Below are positions 1 through 9,726 of a DNA stretch of 64,000 nt, piece by piece. The position numbers were made by a program, and so were the translations under genes. Origin of the DNA: Paucilactobacillus kaifaensis (GTDB lineage Bacteria > Bacillota > Bacilli > Lactobacillales > Lactobacillaceae); the NCBI RefSeq assembly GCF_005405145.1, contig NZ_BJDM01000001.1:1-64000 (forward strand), written 5' to 3'. The notes under the pieces were generated by a model. It did not search any database, was not told the DNA's origin, and worked only from the letters and a program-made list of their open reading frames with translations. Each line of letters begins with the position of its first letter. The stretch's first letter is position 1.

Positions 1-138
1 AAAACACCTCCGAATAAATTTTACTTTTTTCGAACGTGCTTTTATATGTTTGTATCAAATTATAACTTCAGTTCCATAACGTAATTTTTTTCGTTTTTTT
101 ATTAATCGTCAGATAATTTCACATTAAAAATGGTAAGT

Positions 139-171
139 AAAAAGCGGAATTCAATATGAATTCCGCTTTTT
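139..171. terminator. Bidirectional terminator hairpin
   Basis: A perfect 14-bp inverted repeat (AAAAAGCGGAATTC, loop AATAT, then its complement) with A-runs and T-runs at the two ends. It lies just past the 3' end of the minus-strand surface-protein pseudogene and can end transcription from either side. Bases 1-138 hold nothing else that I can call. Confidence 0.85.
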
Positions 172-188
172 AATAAATGCCATCTTAA

Positions 189-1160
189 TTAATAATAATT
201 AACTACGTTTTTTCTCAATCCACTGAAGCCAAACATTCCAGCCACACTGGCCATTATTAGTCCCAATCCAACCAATTCAGATTCATTTTCATCATCCGTT
301 TGTGGTAACTCACCAGTTGTAACCGTGACTGCATTATCACTTACTATTTGTTTTTTATCAGTGCTAACTTTAATAGACTTCAACTTATCGCTATTATTTG
401 ATGTTTCAACACTACCATTATTTACATAATTATTATCAGTAGTACTTGATCCACCAGTTTCAGTACCGTTTCCTGGTGTCTCAGCAACATCTTTTACATA
501 AATATAAGTCAACGTCATTGAGCCACCTGGGAGAACATTTGAGATTTCTCTCCCGTTCAGCATGGCTAATAATTGCGGTAGATTTTCTATTGTTACATTA
601 CTATCTAATTCAACCAGCGTAACATACTAACTTAAAGTACCATCAAAAGCAGTTTCTCCATCAGAAATTATTTGAAACCGGCTGTTATTTAAGTCAACAT
701 CATAATTAGCCATACTTTTTGGTGCTGCAAAATCTGGATAATTACCATCAGTCAGATCTTTGGATTCACTTGGAGCGACTATCTGACCGTCTGCTGTTTG
801 ATAATTAGTTATTTGATTAATGACTGTGTCAGCAAGTTGCGGTTTGCAAAGTTGCGGCTGTATTATTAGCAGCTGAGGTTACAGTATCAGTAGCATTTAT
901 AGTAGCGCCAGTTTTTTGTGCACTCAATTTTACAGAATTCTGACTTGCATCGTTACTAGACACATTTTCATTAACAACATTTGATGTATTATCAGCTGTT
1001 TGTGCAGTGTCACTATCAGCAAATGACACAGAGCCCCACCAATCGTTGCAATTACCAGTGCTCCTGCAAATAACCATAGCTTATTTGCTTTGTACATTTT
1101 GATCTTCATTTTTGGCTGATCTGTTACATAATTCCGCTTATCTTCCCTACTCCTCAACAT
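189..1160 (-). pseudogene. Decayed sortase-anchored surface protein (KxYKxGKxW signal, LPQT-type anchor)
   Basis: The remains of a secreted, wall-anchored protein read from 1160 down to 189. The N-terminus (frame entered at 1160) has a KxYKxGKxW-type signal with KMYKANKLW followed by a hydrophobic stretch. At about 1031-1034 one base appears lost: the next frame continues SVSFADSDTAQ, the expected signal-peptidase region, through Thr/Ser/Asn-rich sequence. A second shift near 830-840 moves reading into a third frame, which runs through an in-frame TAG at 627-629. It then enters a MucBP-like tail (TLTYIYVKD), a low-complexity Thr/Ser spacer and an anchor LPQTDDE with a hydrophobic segment and positive tail (RKN). 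LPQTxE/D anchors are known from the L. plantarum group. Two shifts plus a stop show it is inactive. A terminator follows at 139-171. Confidence 0.85.
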
Positions 1161-1250
1161 AATACACTCCCTTTTTATTAAACGATAACGCGCTTACATC
1201 TCTTATATTTAACACAATATATAGTTATGATTATTTAAGATGTTTTTTAA

Positions 1251-1286
1251 TAAAAAAAATCTAATTAGATGTCCCACTAATTAGAT
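1251..1286 (-). terminator. guaB terminator
   Basis: Read on the minus strand: a 10-bp stem ATCTAATTAG with loop TGGGACAT, followed by a run of eight T. It lies 15 bp past the guaB stop codon. Bases 1161-1250 would hold the promoter of the surface-protein pseudogene; I see AT-rich sequence there but no clear -35/-10 pair. Confidence 0.85.
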
Positions 1287-1300
1287 CATTATTAATATCA

Positions 1301-2470
<1,170 letters not shown>

Positions 2471-2597
2471 TTATTACGTTACCAGCCTTCATGACGCTGG
2501 TCAAACGAATTTAGTCAATTTTCATCAATTTCTTATTTAACTGCTTAATTAAAAATCACCACCAATTTTACTTGGCAGCGATTTTCTGATTTTAATC

Positions 2598-3371
2598 TTA
2601 TCTTCGACGGTTCTGTTGTTGACGAGGGCTCCCAAAAGCACCACCAACAATGTGAAATTTACGACGCAAGTACAGATCGCCGACAAAACCAAGTACCCCT
2701 AATGCGATATAAGCCCAAGCTGGTAGTTGTGGGTTAATTGCATTTGGTAATAGGCTAGCGAAGAAGTACACGGCTACCCAAGCTACCAGTGCCCCGATGA
2801 CCGCTAAAATCCGATACCAAATTGGTTTCTTCTCTTTTTTAGCTGGCGGTGTCAGAATTTGGGTAATCCAAGCAAATAACATCCCACCGATAACTCCGAC
2901 TAAGATAATTGCGACAATCCCAGTGGTACCAGTTTGTTGTGTTTGTAATGATTTAGGTTGAAAAATACCCATAACACCAAACAGCAGCGTAAAGATATTA
3001 AAGAACATCAACCCATTATCAGTGGCTAGAAGCCAGAAACTACTTTGCTGTTGACCGCCACCCGCACGAGCGGGCCCATGAATTAAGTCATACGCCTTTT
3101 TAGTTGGCGTCCCAAATAATTGTTTAGCCGTCGCACCAGTCTTCTGGCCAGCCAATAATGCATCTACAGTTTCTTTGATTACATCAGGCTTTTTGTCCGC
3201 CTTCATCCCTTGTTCATCCAACTGTTTGTTCAATTGAAACATAAATTCTTCGTTACGCTTAGTTAGGCCGTAATCACCAAATTGTCGGTGTGTACTAGCG
3301 TGATCTTCACGTAAATGTTCCTTTTGTTGTGATCCTGCCGCGGCATTTCGCGGTTGCTTTTGTTCGCTCAC
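2598..3371 (-). CDS. DUF1129-family membrane protein
   Basis: Unknown function. The 257-aa protein has a polar, charged cytoplasmic N-terminal half (about residues 1-110, with the KRNEEFMFQLNKQL pattern typical of DUF1129 proteins). Four hydrophobic segments follow (roughly 113-135, 149-170, 185-208 and 217-236), and it ends in a basic tail RQQQNRRR. DUF1129 proteins sit beside ychF and parB in many lactobacilli, and this copy keeps that position, 29 bp before the ychF end on the same strand. I infer it is co-transcribed with ychF. No catalytic motif is visible. Confidence 0.85.
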   Translation of the reverse strand: MSEQKQPRNAAAGSQQKEHLREDHASTHRQFGDYGLTKRNEEFMFQLNKQLDEQGMKADKKPDVIKETVDALLAGQKTGATAKQLFGTPTKKAYDLIHGPARAGGGQQQSSFWLLATDNGLMFFNIFTLLFGVMGIFQPKSLQTQQTGTTGIVAIILVGVIGGMLFAWITQILTPPAKKEKKPIWYRILAVIGALVAWVAVYFFASLLPNAINPQLPAWAYIALGVLGFVGDLYLRRKFHIVGGAFGSPRQQQNRRR

Positions 3372-3400
3372 AGTATACCCCTCTCTTGATTCACTAATTA

Positions 3401-4501
3401 TTAAACATTAAATCTAAACTCAACAATATCTCCGTCTTGCATGACGTAATCCTTACCTTCTAACCTCAACTTACCAGCCTCTTTAACAGCCGCCTGAGTT
3501 TCTAATTTGTCTAAATCGGTAAAACTCATTACCTCAGCACGGATAAAACCACGTTCAAAATCAGAATGAATAATTCCAGCAGCTTGTGGTGCCTTGGTCC
3601 CTGTTTTGTACGTCCAAGCACGTGTTTCTTTTCCACCAGCAGTAAAGAATGTTTCAAGTCCCAACAAGGCATATGAAGCGCGAATTAAACGATTCAATCC
3701 TGGTTCCTTAACACCTTCCATTTCCAAGAACTCAGCTTTATCAGCATCATCCATCTCAGCAATTTCTTCCTCACTAGCAGCAGCCACTCCAATTACCTGT
3801 GCATTTTCATCCTTAACGTAATCACGGATAGTCTGGATATACTTGTTGCTGTCAGGATCAGCCATGTCTTCTTCGCCAATGTTAGCAACATACAGTACGG
3901 GCTTTGAAGTCAGCAGGAATAGACCTTTGACAATTGGAAGTTCATCTTCAGTGAAGTCAATCGTGCGGACACTTTTACCCGCCTCAAGCACTGGTTTGAT
4001 TTTTTGCAGCACTGCCAATTCAGCTTTAGCTTCTTTGTCACTACCCTTAGCAGCTCGCTCAACCTTAGTTAATCGCTTGTCAACAGCTTCTAAATCAGAC
4101 AAGCCTAATTCCAAATTAATAGTTTCAATATCATCAATCGGGTCAACTTTACCTGTAACGTGGGTAATATTATCATCATCAAAAGCCCGCACTACGTGGA
4201 CAATGGCGTCTACCTGGCGGATATTCTCCAAGAATTTATTTCCCAGTCCTTCACCTTGGCTAGCGCCCTTAACAATTCCAGCGATATCGGTGAACTCAAA
4301 CGTAGTTGGCACTACTTTCTTGGCTGGAATTAGCTCTTGTATCCGGTCCAATCGGTCATCAGGAACTTCCACCATTCCTACATTGGGATCGATCGTCGCA
4401 AATGGATAATTGGCCATTTCTGCGCCCGCCTTGGTAATTGCGTTGAATAATGTCGATTTACCAACGTTTGGTAAACCAACGATTCCTGCTGTTAAAGCCA
4501 T
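3401..4501 (-). CDS. ychF: Redox-regulated Obg-like ATPase YchF
   Basis: P-loop NTPase of the Obg family that binds ribosomes and prefers ATP. The 366-aa protein starts at the ATG at 4501 (MALTAGIVGLPNVGKS); an in-frame ATG at 4558 would add 19 unrelated residues, and GAAAGAGTG lies upstream of 4501. Walker A GLPNVGKS is at residues 9-16, followed by the ATIDPN switch and DIAGIVKGAS. The G4 position reads NIGE rather than NKxD, the hallmark of ATP preference in YchF. The C-terminal TGS domain closes the protein (RAEVMSF... DGDIVEFRFNV). Standard neighbour of parB and DUF951. Confidence 0.96.
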   Translation of the reverse strand: MALTAGIVGLPNVGKSTLFNAITKAGAEMANYPFATIDPNVGMVEVPDDRLDRIQELIPAKKVVPTTFEFTDIAGIVKGASQGEGLGNKFLENIRQVDAIVHVVRAFDDDNITHVTGKVDPIDDIETINLELGLSDLEAVDKRLTKVERAAKGSDKEAKAELAVLQKIKPVLEAGKSVRTIDFTEDELPIVKGLFLLTSKPVLYVANIGEEDMADPDSNKYIQTIRDYVKDENAQVIGVAAASEEEIAEMDDADKAEFLEMEGVKEPGLNRLIRASYALLGLETFFTAGGKETRAWTYKTGTKAPQAAGIIHSDFERGFIRAEVMSFTDLDKLETQAAVKEAGKLRLEGKDYVMQDGDIVEFRFNV

Positions 4502-4577
4502 TTTGTTTGTCACTCTTTCTGTTTTTTTGATAGTTTTGAATAGATTCTTGTAAACCATTCAGTTCTTTTTAATAGTC

Positions 4578-4697
4578 GAAACGTGCTTCACAAGACAGCT
4601 TCCTAGGGTGTAAGACATAATGATAAATGATCCAAAAGCAGGACCATTTATCATTATGTCTTACACCACAGAAGCTAATCGTTTTGTTTCGCACTCT
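4578..4697 (+). repeat. Hairpin element E1
   Basis: Palindromic element of 120 bp with end motifs GAAACGTG (4578) and CACTCT (4692). The inner stem of about 25 bp reads GTGTAAGACATAATGATAAA on the left arm and is mirrored on the right. Outside it lie the shared AGCTTC helix, the mismatched CTA/ACA internal loop and extra bases on the right arm. The right end runs into DUF951: it supplies the last six codons and stop of that gene. Confidence 0.85.
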
Positions 4698-4866
4698 TTA
4701 GTATTTTTTTCATTCTCTTCTCAAATTCACGTCTGGTTAGCATAACAATATGTCCGCATCCCAAACATTTGATTTTAATGTCTGCACCCATTCTGATGAT
4801 TTCCCACTCGTTGGCACCACATGGATGTGGTTTTTTCATCATAACGACGTCGCCTTTATCGTACAT
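4675..4866 (-). CDS. DUF951 family protein
   Basis: Small (63 aa) protein of unknown function conserved next to parB and ychF in Firmicutes. It has three cysteines, Cys16 in HPCGANEWEI and Cys34/Cys37 in CLGCGH, consistent with a zinc-ribbon-like fold. The basic stretch RREFEKRMKKILK near the C-terminus suggests nucleic-acid contact (inference). The last residues SAKQND and the TAG stop are encoded inside hairpin element E1, so the tail is probably not ancestral. It lies 62 bp downstream of parB on the same strand order. Confidence 0.9.
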   Translation of the reverse strand: MYDKGDVVMMKKPHPCGANEWEIIRMGADIKIKCLGCGHIVMLTRREFEKRMKKILKSAKQND

Positions 4867-4928
4867 ATATGAGATCCCCCTTTAAAATGCAAACCGCATA
4901 TCCTAATGAATATGGTTTAAAAAAACAT

Positions 4929-5810
4929 TTAGCCCAAATCAATCTCCAATAATTCTAAAATCCTGGTTAAATCTTCATCAGACATATATGGGATTTCAAT
5001 TTTACCAGCACCCTTTTGACTTGTAGACTCAGCTACAGCGACTTTGGTACCGAATTTGGATTGCAGTTGATCCTCCGCTGCACGGACAAACACAGATTTG
5101 TTACTTTTTTTGCTCGTTTTCTTATTTTTGTTGGCACCATTCATCTGGCTAACCAATAATTCTAATTGACGGACAGTCAAATTTTGTTCTACTGTTCTGC
5201 GCGCCAACGCAACCAATTTGTCTTTATCCTTTAAGCCAAGTAGTGTTCTGGCTTGACCCATCGATAACTGCTCTTTTTGAAGCATTTCTTTAACCATTTT
5301 AGGTAGCCCCAAAAGTCGCAAGTAGTTGGCAATGTATGGCCGACTTTTACCTAATCGTTCTGAAACCTGAGCCTGCGTTAAGGATAACTTCTGCATCAAA
5401 GTTTCGTAGGCTTGAGCCTCTTCCAGCGGAGTTAAATCTTCTCGTTGCAAGTTTTCTACTACAGCAACTTCCATCATTTCCTCATCGCTCATTTCACGAA
5501 CGATTGCCGGGATGGTTTGTTTATTGGCTAATTTAGAAGCACGAAAGCGTCGTTCACCAGCAATCAGCTCATAACGTTTCATTCGTTTGTCTGGTTGCCG
5601 AATAATAACTGGCTGGAAGACACCGGCCTTTTCAATCGAAGCCGCTAATTCTTCAAGTGCCTTTGTGTCAAACGTTCGCCGTGGTTGGTATGGATTGGGT
5701 CGGATTTCATTTAAACTGATTTCTTGGACATTTTCTTGTGCTGCATCGACTTCATTATCTTCAAATAATGCTTCAATACCACGTCCAAGTCCTTTTTTAT
5801 TATTTGCCAT
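4929..5810 (-). CDS. parB: Chromosome-partitioning protein ParB (Spo0J)
   Basis: Centromere-binding CTPase of the ParAB-parS system; loads on parS near oriC and recruits SMC. The 293-aa protein has the MANNKKGLGRGIEALF N-terminus that contacts ParA, the CTP-binding box GERRFR at 85-90, the ENLQREDLTPLEEA box from about 119, a helix-turn-helix at about 144-180 and a C-terminal dimer domain. The ATG at 5810 overlaps the parA stop by 11 nt, implying translational coupling. A paralog, noc, lies beyond parA. No consensus parS (TGTTTCACGTGAAACA) was found in this window. Confidence 0.96.
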   Translation of the reverse strand: MANNKKGLGRGIEALFEDNEVDAAQENVQEISLNEIRPNPYQPRRTFDTKALEELAASIEKAGVFQPVIIRQPDKRMKRYELIAGERRFRASKLANKQTIPAIVREMSDEEMMEVAVVENLQREDLTPLEEAQAYETLMQKLSLTQAQVSERLGKSRPYIANYLRLLGLPKMVKEMLQKEQLSMGQARTLLGLKDKDKLVALARRTVEQNLTVRQLELLVSQMNGANKNKKTSKKSNKSVFVRAAEDQLQSKFGTKVAVAESTSQKGAGKIEIPYMSDEDLTRILELLEIDLG

Positions 5811-6567
5811 GAGCTGCTAACACTTCCTTTGCTAGTTGCAGATAGACCTGTGCACCCTTGGATTTTGGATCATAGTCAATGATTGGAAGACCATGACTAG
5901 GTGCTTCTGATAAACGTACATTTCGTGGAATGATTGTTTCATACACTTGCTTACCAAAGAACTTTTGAACTTCTTCGTTAACTTGCTGACCAAGATTTGT
6001 CCGTGCATCAAACATTGTTAGCAGTACACCCTCAATTTTTAAGGCTGGATTAAAGTGCTTTTGAACTAACTTAATTGTATTCAGTAATTGGCTTAATCCT
6101 TCTAGAGCATAGTACTCGCTTTGGACTGGAATCAAAATTGAATCACTAGCCGTAAATGCGTTAATTGTCAGCAAGCCCAGCGAAGGCGGACAATCAATTA
6201 AAATGTAATCATATTGATCAGCAACTGCACCAATTGCGTCTTTCAAACGTGTTTCACGAGCCATCATCGAAGTTAATTCAATTTCGGCCCCTGATAATTG
6301 AATGGTCGTTGGCACGATATCCAATCCTTCATGACTAGTCTTTAAAATTACATCCTTCAATGGTACCTCATTGATCAAGACATCATAAACATCCTGTTCA
6401 ATGGTTGCCTTTTGAATTCCCGTTCCACTGGTGGCATTCCCTTGCGGATCAATATCAATTAACAGTACCCGCTGATTCATTTGAGCTAAACAAGCACCTA
6501 AATTGACGCTGGTCGTCGTTTTCCCAACGCCGCCCTTTTGATTGGCTAACGCAATCACATATCCCAT
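5800..6567 (-). CDS. parA: Chromosome-partitioning ATPase ParA (Soj)
   Basis: Deviant Walker-A ATPase that dimerises on nucleoid DNA and positions ParB-origin complexes. The 255-aa protein carries KGGVGKTT at residues 11-18 (the signature lysine plus the P-loop lysine), DIDPQGNATSG (Walker A') and DCPPSLGLLT (Walker B). It has no N-terminal DNA-binding extension, so it is the chromosomal (Ib-like or Soj) type. It lies 17 bp after noc and overlaps parB; noc-parA-parB reads as one operon. Confidence 0.96.
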   Translation of the reverse strand: MGYVIALANQKGGVGKTTTSVNLGACLAQMNQRVLLIDIDPQGNATSGTGIQKATIEQDVYDVLINEVPLKDVILKTSHEGLDIVPTTIQLSGAEIELTSMMARETRLKDAIGAVADQYDYILIDCPPSLGLLTINAFTASDSILIPVQSEYYALEGLSQLLNTIKLVQKHFNPALKIEGVLLTMFDARTNLGQQVNEEVQKFFGKQVYETIIPRNVRLSEAPSHGLPIIDYDPKSKGAQVYLQLAKEVLAAHGK

Positions 6568-6584
6568 TTTGTCATACCGCCTTT

Positions 6585-7445
6585 CTACTTTTGCTTCGGA
6601 ATTTCAATTACAATTTCGTAATGGTCATCTTCATCTGATTCACGTGTCTTAATTTTCATTCCGTTATCACGGATTAATTTGACTGACTTTTTGATCGTAT
6701 TAACGGCCACGCGCGTATCTGCCGTTAAACCTTTAGAGTTAGAGCGTTTAGCTCTCTTTTTAGGTTTTACTTTAGGAGTATCTTCTTGCGGTGCTGGAAT
6801 TTTTCCAGTCATTTCAGCCACGAGATCTTCTGTCTGCTTAACCGTCAATTTACTATTAACAATTTCCATTAGCGCTTCACGCTGCTGGTCCTCATTTAGC
6901 TCCAACAAAGCACGGCCATGCCGCTCACTGATGCGACGATCTAAAATTGCATTTTGAACTGGTGGAATTAATTTCAACAGCCGAAGCTTGTTTGCTACAG
7001 CGGACTGACTTTTTCCCATGCCCTGTGCAAGTGCTGTTTGTGTTAAATGATTTAGATCCATCAGGCTTCGATAAGCCTGCGCTTCTTCTACCGAACTAAG
7101 TTGCTCACGTTGCAAGTTTTCAATTAGTGCCAGTGAAGCTGTCTCTTTATCATTCATTTTTTCAATGATTGCCGGAATGCGATCCCACTTAAGCTCACTT
7201 ACCGCACGAAAGCGACGCTCACCAGCAATGATCTCATATTTAGCTGGCTCATATTCACGCAAGATAATTGGCTGTAATAGTCCATGTGCCTGAATAGTTT
7301 CAGCTAATTCTTTGATAGCTTCAGGATCAAAAACCTTCCGTGGTTGAAATCGATTGGGCGTAATTTTGGTAACATCAACTTCAACAACTTGGTTCGTTGC
7401 TTTCTGATTCTTATTTTTTTGATTCCCAAAAATTGAAAACGCCAT
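6585..7445 (-). CDS. noc: Nucleoid occlusion protein Noc
   Basis: ParB paralog that binds Noc sites and the membrane to keep the division septum away from the nucleoid. The 286-aa protein starts MAFSIFGNQ, consistent with the amphipathic membrane-targeting N-terminus of Noc and unlike the ParB start. It keeps the CTP-binding box GERRFR at 75-80, ENLQREQLSSVEEAQAY, and a helix-turn-helix LTQTALAQGMGKSQSAVAN. It is the first gene of noc-parA-parB, and the order rsmG-noc matches B. subtilis. Hairpin element E2 ends only 18 bp upstream of the start codon. Confidence 0.93.
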   Translation of the reverse strand: MAFSIFGNQKNKNQKATNQVVEVDVTKITPNRFQPRKVFDPEAIKELAETIQAHGLLQPIILREYEPAKYEIIAGERRFRAVSELKWDRIPAIIEKMNDKETASLALIENLQREQLSSVEEAQAYRSLMDLNHLTQTALAQGMGKSQSAVANKLRLLKLIPPVQNAILDRRISERHGRALLELNEDQQREALMEIVNSKLTVKQTEDLVAEMTGKIPAPQEDTPKVKPKKRAKRSNSKGLTADTRVAVNTIKKSVKLIRDNGMKIKTRESDEDDHYEIVIEIPKQK

Positions 7446-7463
7446 GTCTATTCCCCCTATGTT

Positions 7464-7584
7464 AGAGTGCTAATTCAACTGGTCAGGTGTCGTAAGCTAA
7501 GTTAATTAAGCATTGTTCGCGCGGGCTTGGCGAATGATGCTTAATTGGCTTAGCTCTAGACGCCTAGTTGAATTAGCACGTTTC
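7464..7584 (-). repeat. Hairpin element E2
   Basis: Inverted orientation: AGAGTG at 7464-7469, CACGTTTC at 7577-7584. Outer arms GTGCTAATTCAACT match on both sides. The GTGTC/GCGTC helix, the GTA/TAG 3x3 loop and a main stem beginning AGCTAAG follow the family pattern, with three to four extra bases on the AGAGTG-side arm. It lies between rsmG and noc. Sequence similarity to E3 next door shows a local duplication that has since diverged. Confidence 0.85.
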
Positions 7585-7591
7585 AAATTAC

Positions 7592-7711
7592 AGAGTGTTA
7601 ATTCAGTCGGGTAGACCTCGTAGGCTAAGGTAATTAAATGTTATTCGCGCTCTTAGCGAATGGCATTTAATTACCTTAGCCCTAGAGGTTTGACTGAATT
7701 AGCACGTTTCA
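7592..7711 (-). repeat. Hairpin element E3
   Basis: Second copy, 8 bp from E2 and in the same orientation (AGAGTG at 7592, CACGTTTC at 7704). The outer stem TTAATTCAGTC and main stem GCTAAGGTAATTAAATG are paired within E3 but differ at many positions from E2, with both arms changed together. The GAAACGTG end lies 11 bp past the rsmG stop codon. Confidence 0.85.
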
Positions 7712-7722
7712 AAATAAAACTG

Positions 7723-8451
7723 CTAACCCACTATCGGCTTTTTAGCCGGTACTCCCGGTCGCCGTGGATACTTATCCGGAGTCGCTTGTATTTTATCTAG
7801 CACAACAATTGTTCGCGGTTCATCACTTTGCGGTAGCACTAATTGGTCAACAGAACTAACATTAGCACCCAATGTTTCGATGGCCGTCTTTGCTTGTTCT
7901 AGTTCTTCGTCTGCTTGACTAGCTTTCAATGCAATAAACTTCCCGCCTATTTTCACTAGGGGCAAACACAGTTCACTTAGCACAGATAAGCGTGCCACTG
8001 CCCTAGCAGTAACTACATTAAAGCTTTCGCGGTACGTATTTTTAGGTGAGCCAAATGTCTCGGCGCGATCGTGAACCAAAGTAACATCGGTCAATCCTAA
8101 TTGTTGAACCAACTTTTCCAAAAAGTTAATTCTTTTATTGAGTGAATCCACAATTGTAACTTTTAAATTTGGAAAGGCAATTTTTAGTGGTAACGATGGA
8201 AAACCTGCTCCTGCTCCAACATCACACAACATTAACTTATCTGTTTTTAGTGTAGCTAAGCTAAACGCTGGGGTAATTGAATCATAGAAATGTTTCAAAT
8301 AAACCTCACCTTGCTCAGTAATAGTAGTCAAATTAAGTTGCTCATTACCTTTTATTAATAACTCATAATATAACGCAAACTGCTGCATTTGTTGATCAGA
8401 TAGCATAATTTGCTGGTTAGCCAATGCTTGGCGAAATTGTTGTGGATTCAT
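7723..8451 (-). CDS. rsmG: 16S rRNA (guanine-527-N7) methyltransferase
   Basis: SAM-dependent methyltransferase (GidB) that makes m7G527 in 16S rRNA. The 242-aa protein has the SAM-binding motif [15 protein letters not shown] at about 76-90 and TARAVARL, which are typical of RsmG. Start ATG at 8451 ([10 protein letters not shown]) is preceded by AAAGGAG at 7-nt spacing; the longer in-frame reading up to 8652 has no ribosome-binding site and runs through repeat E4. The leader contains an unusual everted pair of parS half-sites (8469-8490). Confidence 0.95.
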   Translation of the reverse strand: MNPQQFRQALANQQIMLSDQQMQQFALYYELLIKGNEQLNLTTITEQGEVYLKHFYDSITPAFSLATLKTDKLMLCDVGAGAGFPSLPLKIAFPNLKVTIVDSLNKRINFLEKLVQQLGLTDVTLVHDRAETFGSPKNTYRESFNVVTARAVARLSVLSELCLPLVKIGGKFIALKASQADEELEQAKTAIETLGANVSSVDQLVLPQSDEPRTIVVLDKIQATPDKYPRRPGVPAKKPIVG

Positions 8452-8468
8452 GAAATACTCCTTTAATC

Positions 8469-8490
8469 GTGAAACAAAATTATGTTTCAC
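8469..8490. promoter_or_regulatory. Everted parS half-sites / short hairpin in rsmG leader
   Basis: GTGAAACA at 8469-8476 and TGTTTCAC at 8483-8490, separated by AAATTA. These are exactly the two 8-bp halves of the ParB site TGTTTCACGTGAAACA in swapped order. As RNA they make an 8-bp stem with a 6-nt loop just upstream of the rsmG ribosome-binding site. Whether ParB or Noc recognises this arrangement is unknown; it may simply be a hairpin. Confidence 0.4.
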
Positions 8491-8569
8491 ACACGCTCCT
8501 ACTTTACCGTAATTTTGACTAGTATTCAACCGTCTACGAGTAAATATAATAACGTCTATTATAACATAC

Positions 8570-8696
8570 AGAGTGTCCACATCCGCGTTAAGATATCGCA
8601 GTGTAACGTAAAAATGCCACTCACATGGGTAGTTCACCCATGCAAGCGGCATTTTTACGTTACACTGCGACTCCTAAACACGGTCGCACCACATCT
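8570..8696. repeat. Hairpin element E4
   Basis: Palindrome whose main stem GCAGTGTAACGTAAAAATGCC is mirrored at about 8650-8670. AGAGTG is at 8570 on the left. On the right the sequence reads TAGATGTGG on the minus strand, and its first three bases are the stop codon of the nucleoside hydrolase. Orientation is ambiguous because both ends resemble the AGAGTG terminus. Confidence 0.7.
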
Positions 8697-9612
8697 ACTT
8701 AATTTTCGAAATCTCTTCCAAGAACCACTTGTTAAATGCGGCTGCATCAATATCAACACAAACTTTTGCGTTAGTTTTTCCATCATGGTAAGCACCACGA
8801 ATATCTCCAACTGTTTCACCCATTGCTGGGCCTTCAGTTTGGACATCTACCCACATTTCCTTAGTAGTAATTGCTTCCGGATGTAATAGATAGAAAATTG
8901 TATTAACATCATGCATTGGAATTCCTTCAGCACCGCCGTCACCATAGTGCGTAATTAGTGCATGTAACATTTCACCAGTTTTGTTTAAACCAGCTAACTT
9001 GTCCAATGTATCTGCTGTTAGTAAAGCCTTCAGCGTAATATCAAGCCCAACCATTACGATTGGAACACCTGAATCATATAATACTTTAGCAGCATGTGGG
9101 TCAGTGAAACAGTTAAATTCTGCTGCACTAGTCATATTACCTTCTTGCAAGGTACCACCCATAGCAACAATCTCTTTGATATTATCCTTAACTTCTGGAT
9201 ATTGTGAAAATAGCAAAGCAATATTAGTGTACGAACCTGTTGGAACCAATGTGATCGGTTCGTCAGCAGCCATAATCTCATCGTGTAATGCTTCTACGGC
9301 TGATTTTTCGATTGCATGACCGTAGTCATCGCCAAAATCATAGCCAGGCATCCCCGATGCACCATGAATCCGAGCAGCATCTTCAAATGGCTTAATCAAT
9401 GGTTGTTTTGCTCCAGCCGCAACTGGAATTTCTTTGTCTTTGCCAAAGAAATGAACAATCTTAAGCGCATTTGCAGTCGTCTTGTCTACCGTCACATTAC
9501 CAGCAACCGCAGTAACCAACTTCAAGTCAATTGCTGGGTCATTAATTGCCATTGTTAACGCCGCTGCGTCGTCAATTCCAGGATCTGTATCCATAATAAT
9601 TTCTAATGCCAT
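8695..9612 (-). CDS. Ribonucleoside hydrolase (IunH/Rih family)
   Basis: Calcium-dependent nucleoside N-ribohydrolase that splits nucleosides to base plus ribose for salvage. The 305-aa protein has the family signature DTDPGIDD at 8-15 (metal-binding Asp residues), the VPTGSYTNIALLF segment, GGTLQEGNMT and the later HDVNTIFYLL active-site region. It lies downstream of a CNT nucleoside transporter on the same strand, so uptake and cleavage are linked. A cre-like site lies at 9637-9650. Pyrimidine versus purine preference (RihA/B/C) cannot be set from sequence. Confidence 0.93.
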   Translation of the reverse strand: MALEIIMDTDPGIDDAAALTMAINDPAIDLKLVTAVAGNVTVDKTTANALKIVHFFGKDKEIPVAAGAKQPLIKPFEDAARIHGASGMPGYDFGDDYGHAIEKSAVEALHDEIMAADEPITLVPTGSYTNIALLFSQYPEVKDNIKEIVAMGGTLQEGNMTSAAEFNCFTDPHAAKVLYDSGVPIVMVGLDITLKALLTADTLDKLAGLNKTGEMLHALITHYGDGGAEGIPMHDVNTIFYLLHPEAITTKEMWVDVQTEGPAMGETVGDIRGAYHDGKTNAKVCVDIDAAAFNKWFLEEISKIK

Positions 9613-9636
9613 AATTTAAGTTCCTCCCTTTAAAAT

Positions 9637-9650
9637 AGTAAGCGTTTTAA
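9637..9650 (-). promoter_or_regulatory. cre-like site before nucleoside hydrolase
   Basis: Minus-strand TTAAAACGCTTACT matches 12 of 14 positions of the CcpA consensus TGWNANCGNTNWCA. It lies about 25 bp upstream of the hydrolase start, suggesting catabolite control of nucleoside use. A GGGCAGC/GCTGCCC hairpin at 9668-9687 lies between it and nupC and could attenuate read-through. Confidence 0.45.
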
Positions 9651-9726
9651 TTTGACTAGATGGTAAAGGGCAGCACGATGGCTGCCCCATTTAATTGTAA
9701 TTATCTAATATTATTAGCCGTTTTGA

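Noticed and set aside
4578..4697. Hairpin elements as plain rho-independent terminators
   Set aside because: Many lack a T-tract, stems are too long and interrupted in a conserved way, and both orientations and promoter positions occur.
7723..8652. Longer rsmG reading from 8652
   Set aside because: The added 67 residues run through element E4 and the everted parS hairpin; ATG at 8451 has an ideal AAAGGAG.
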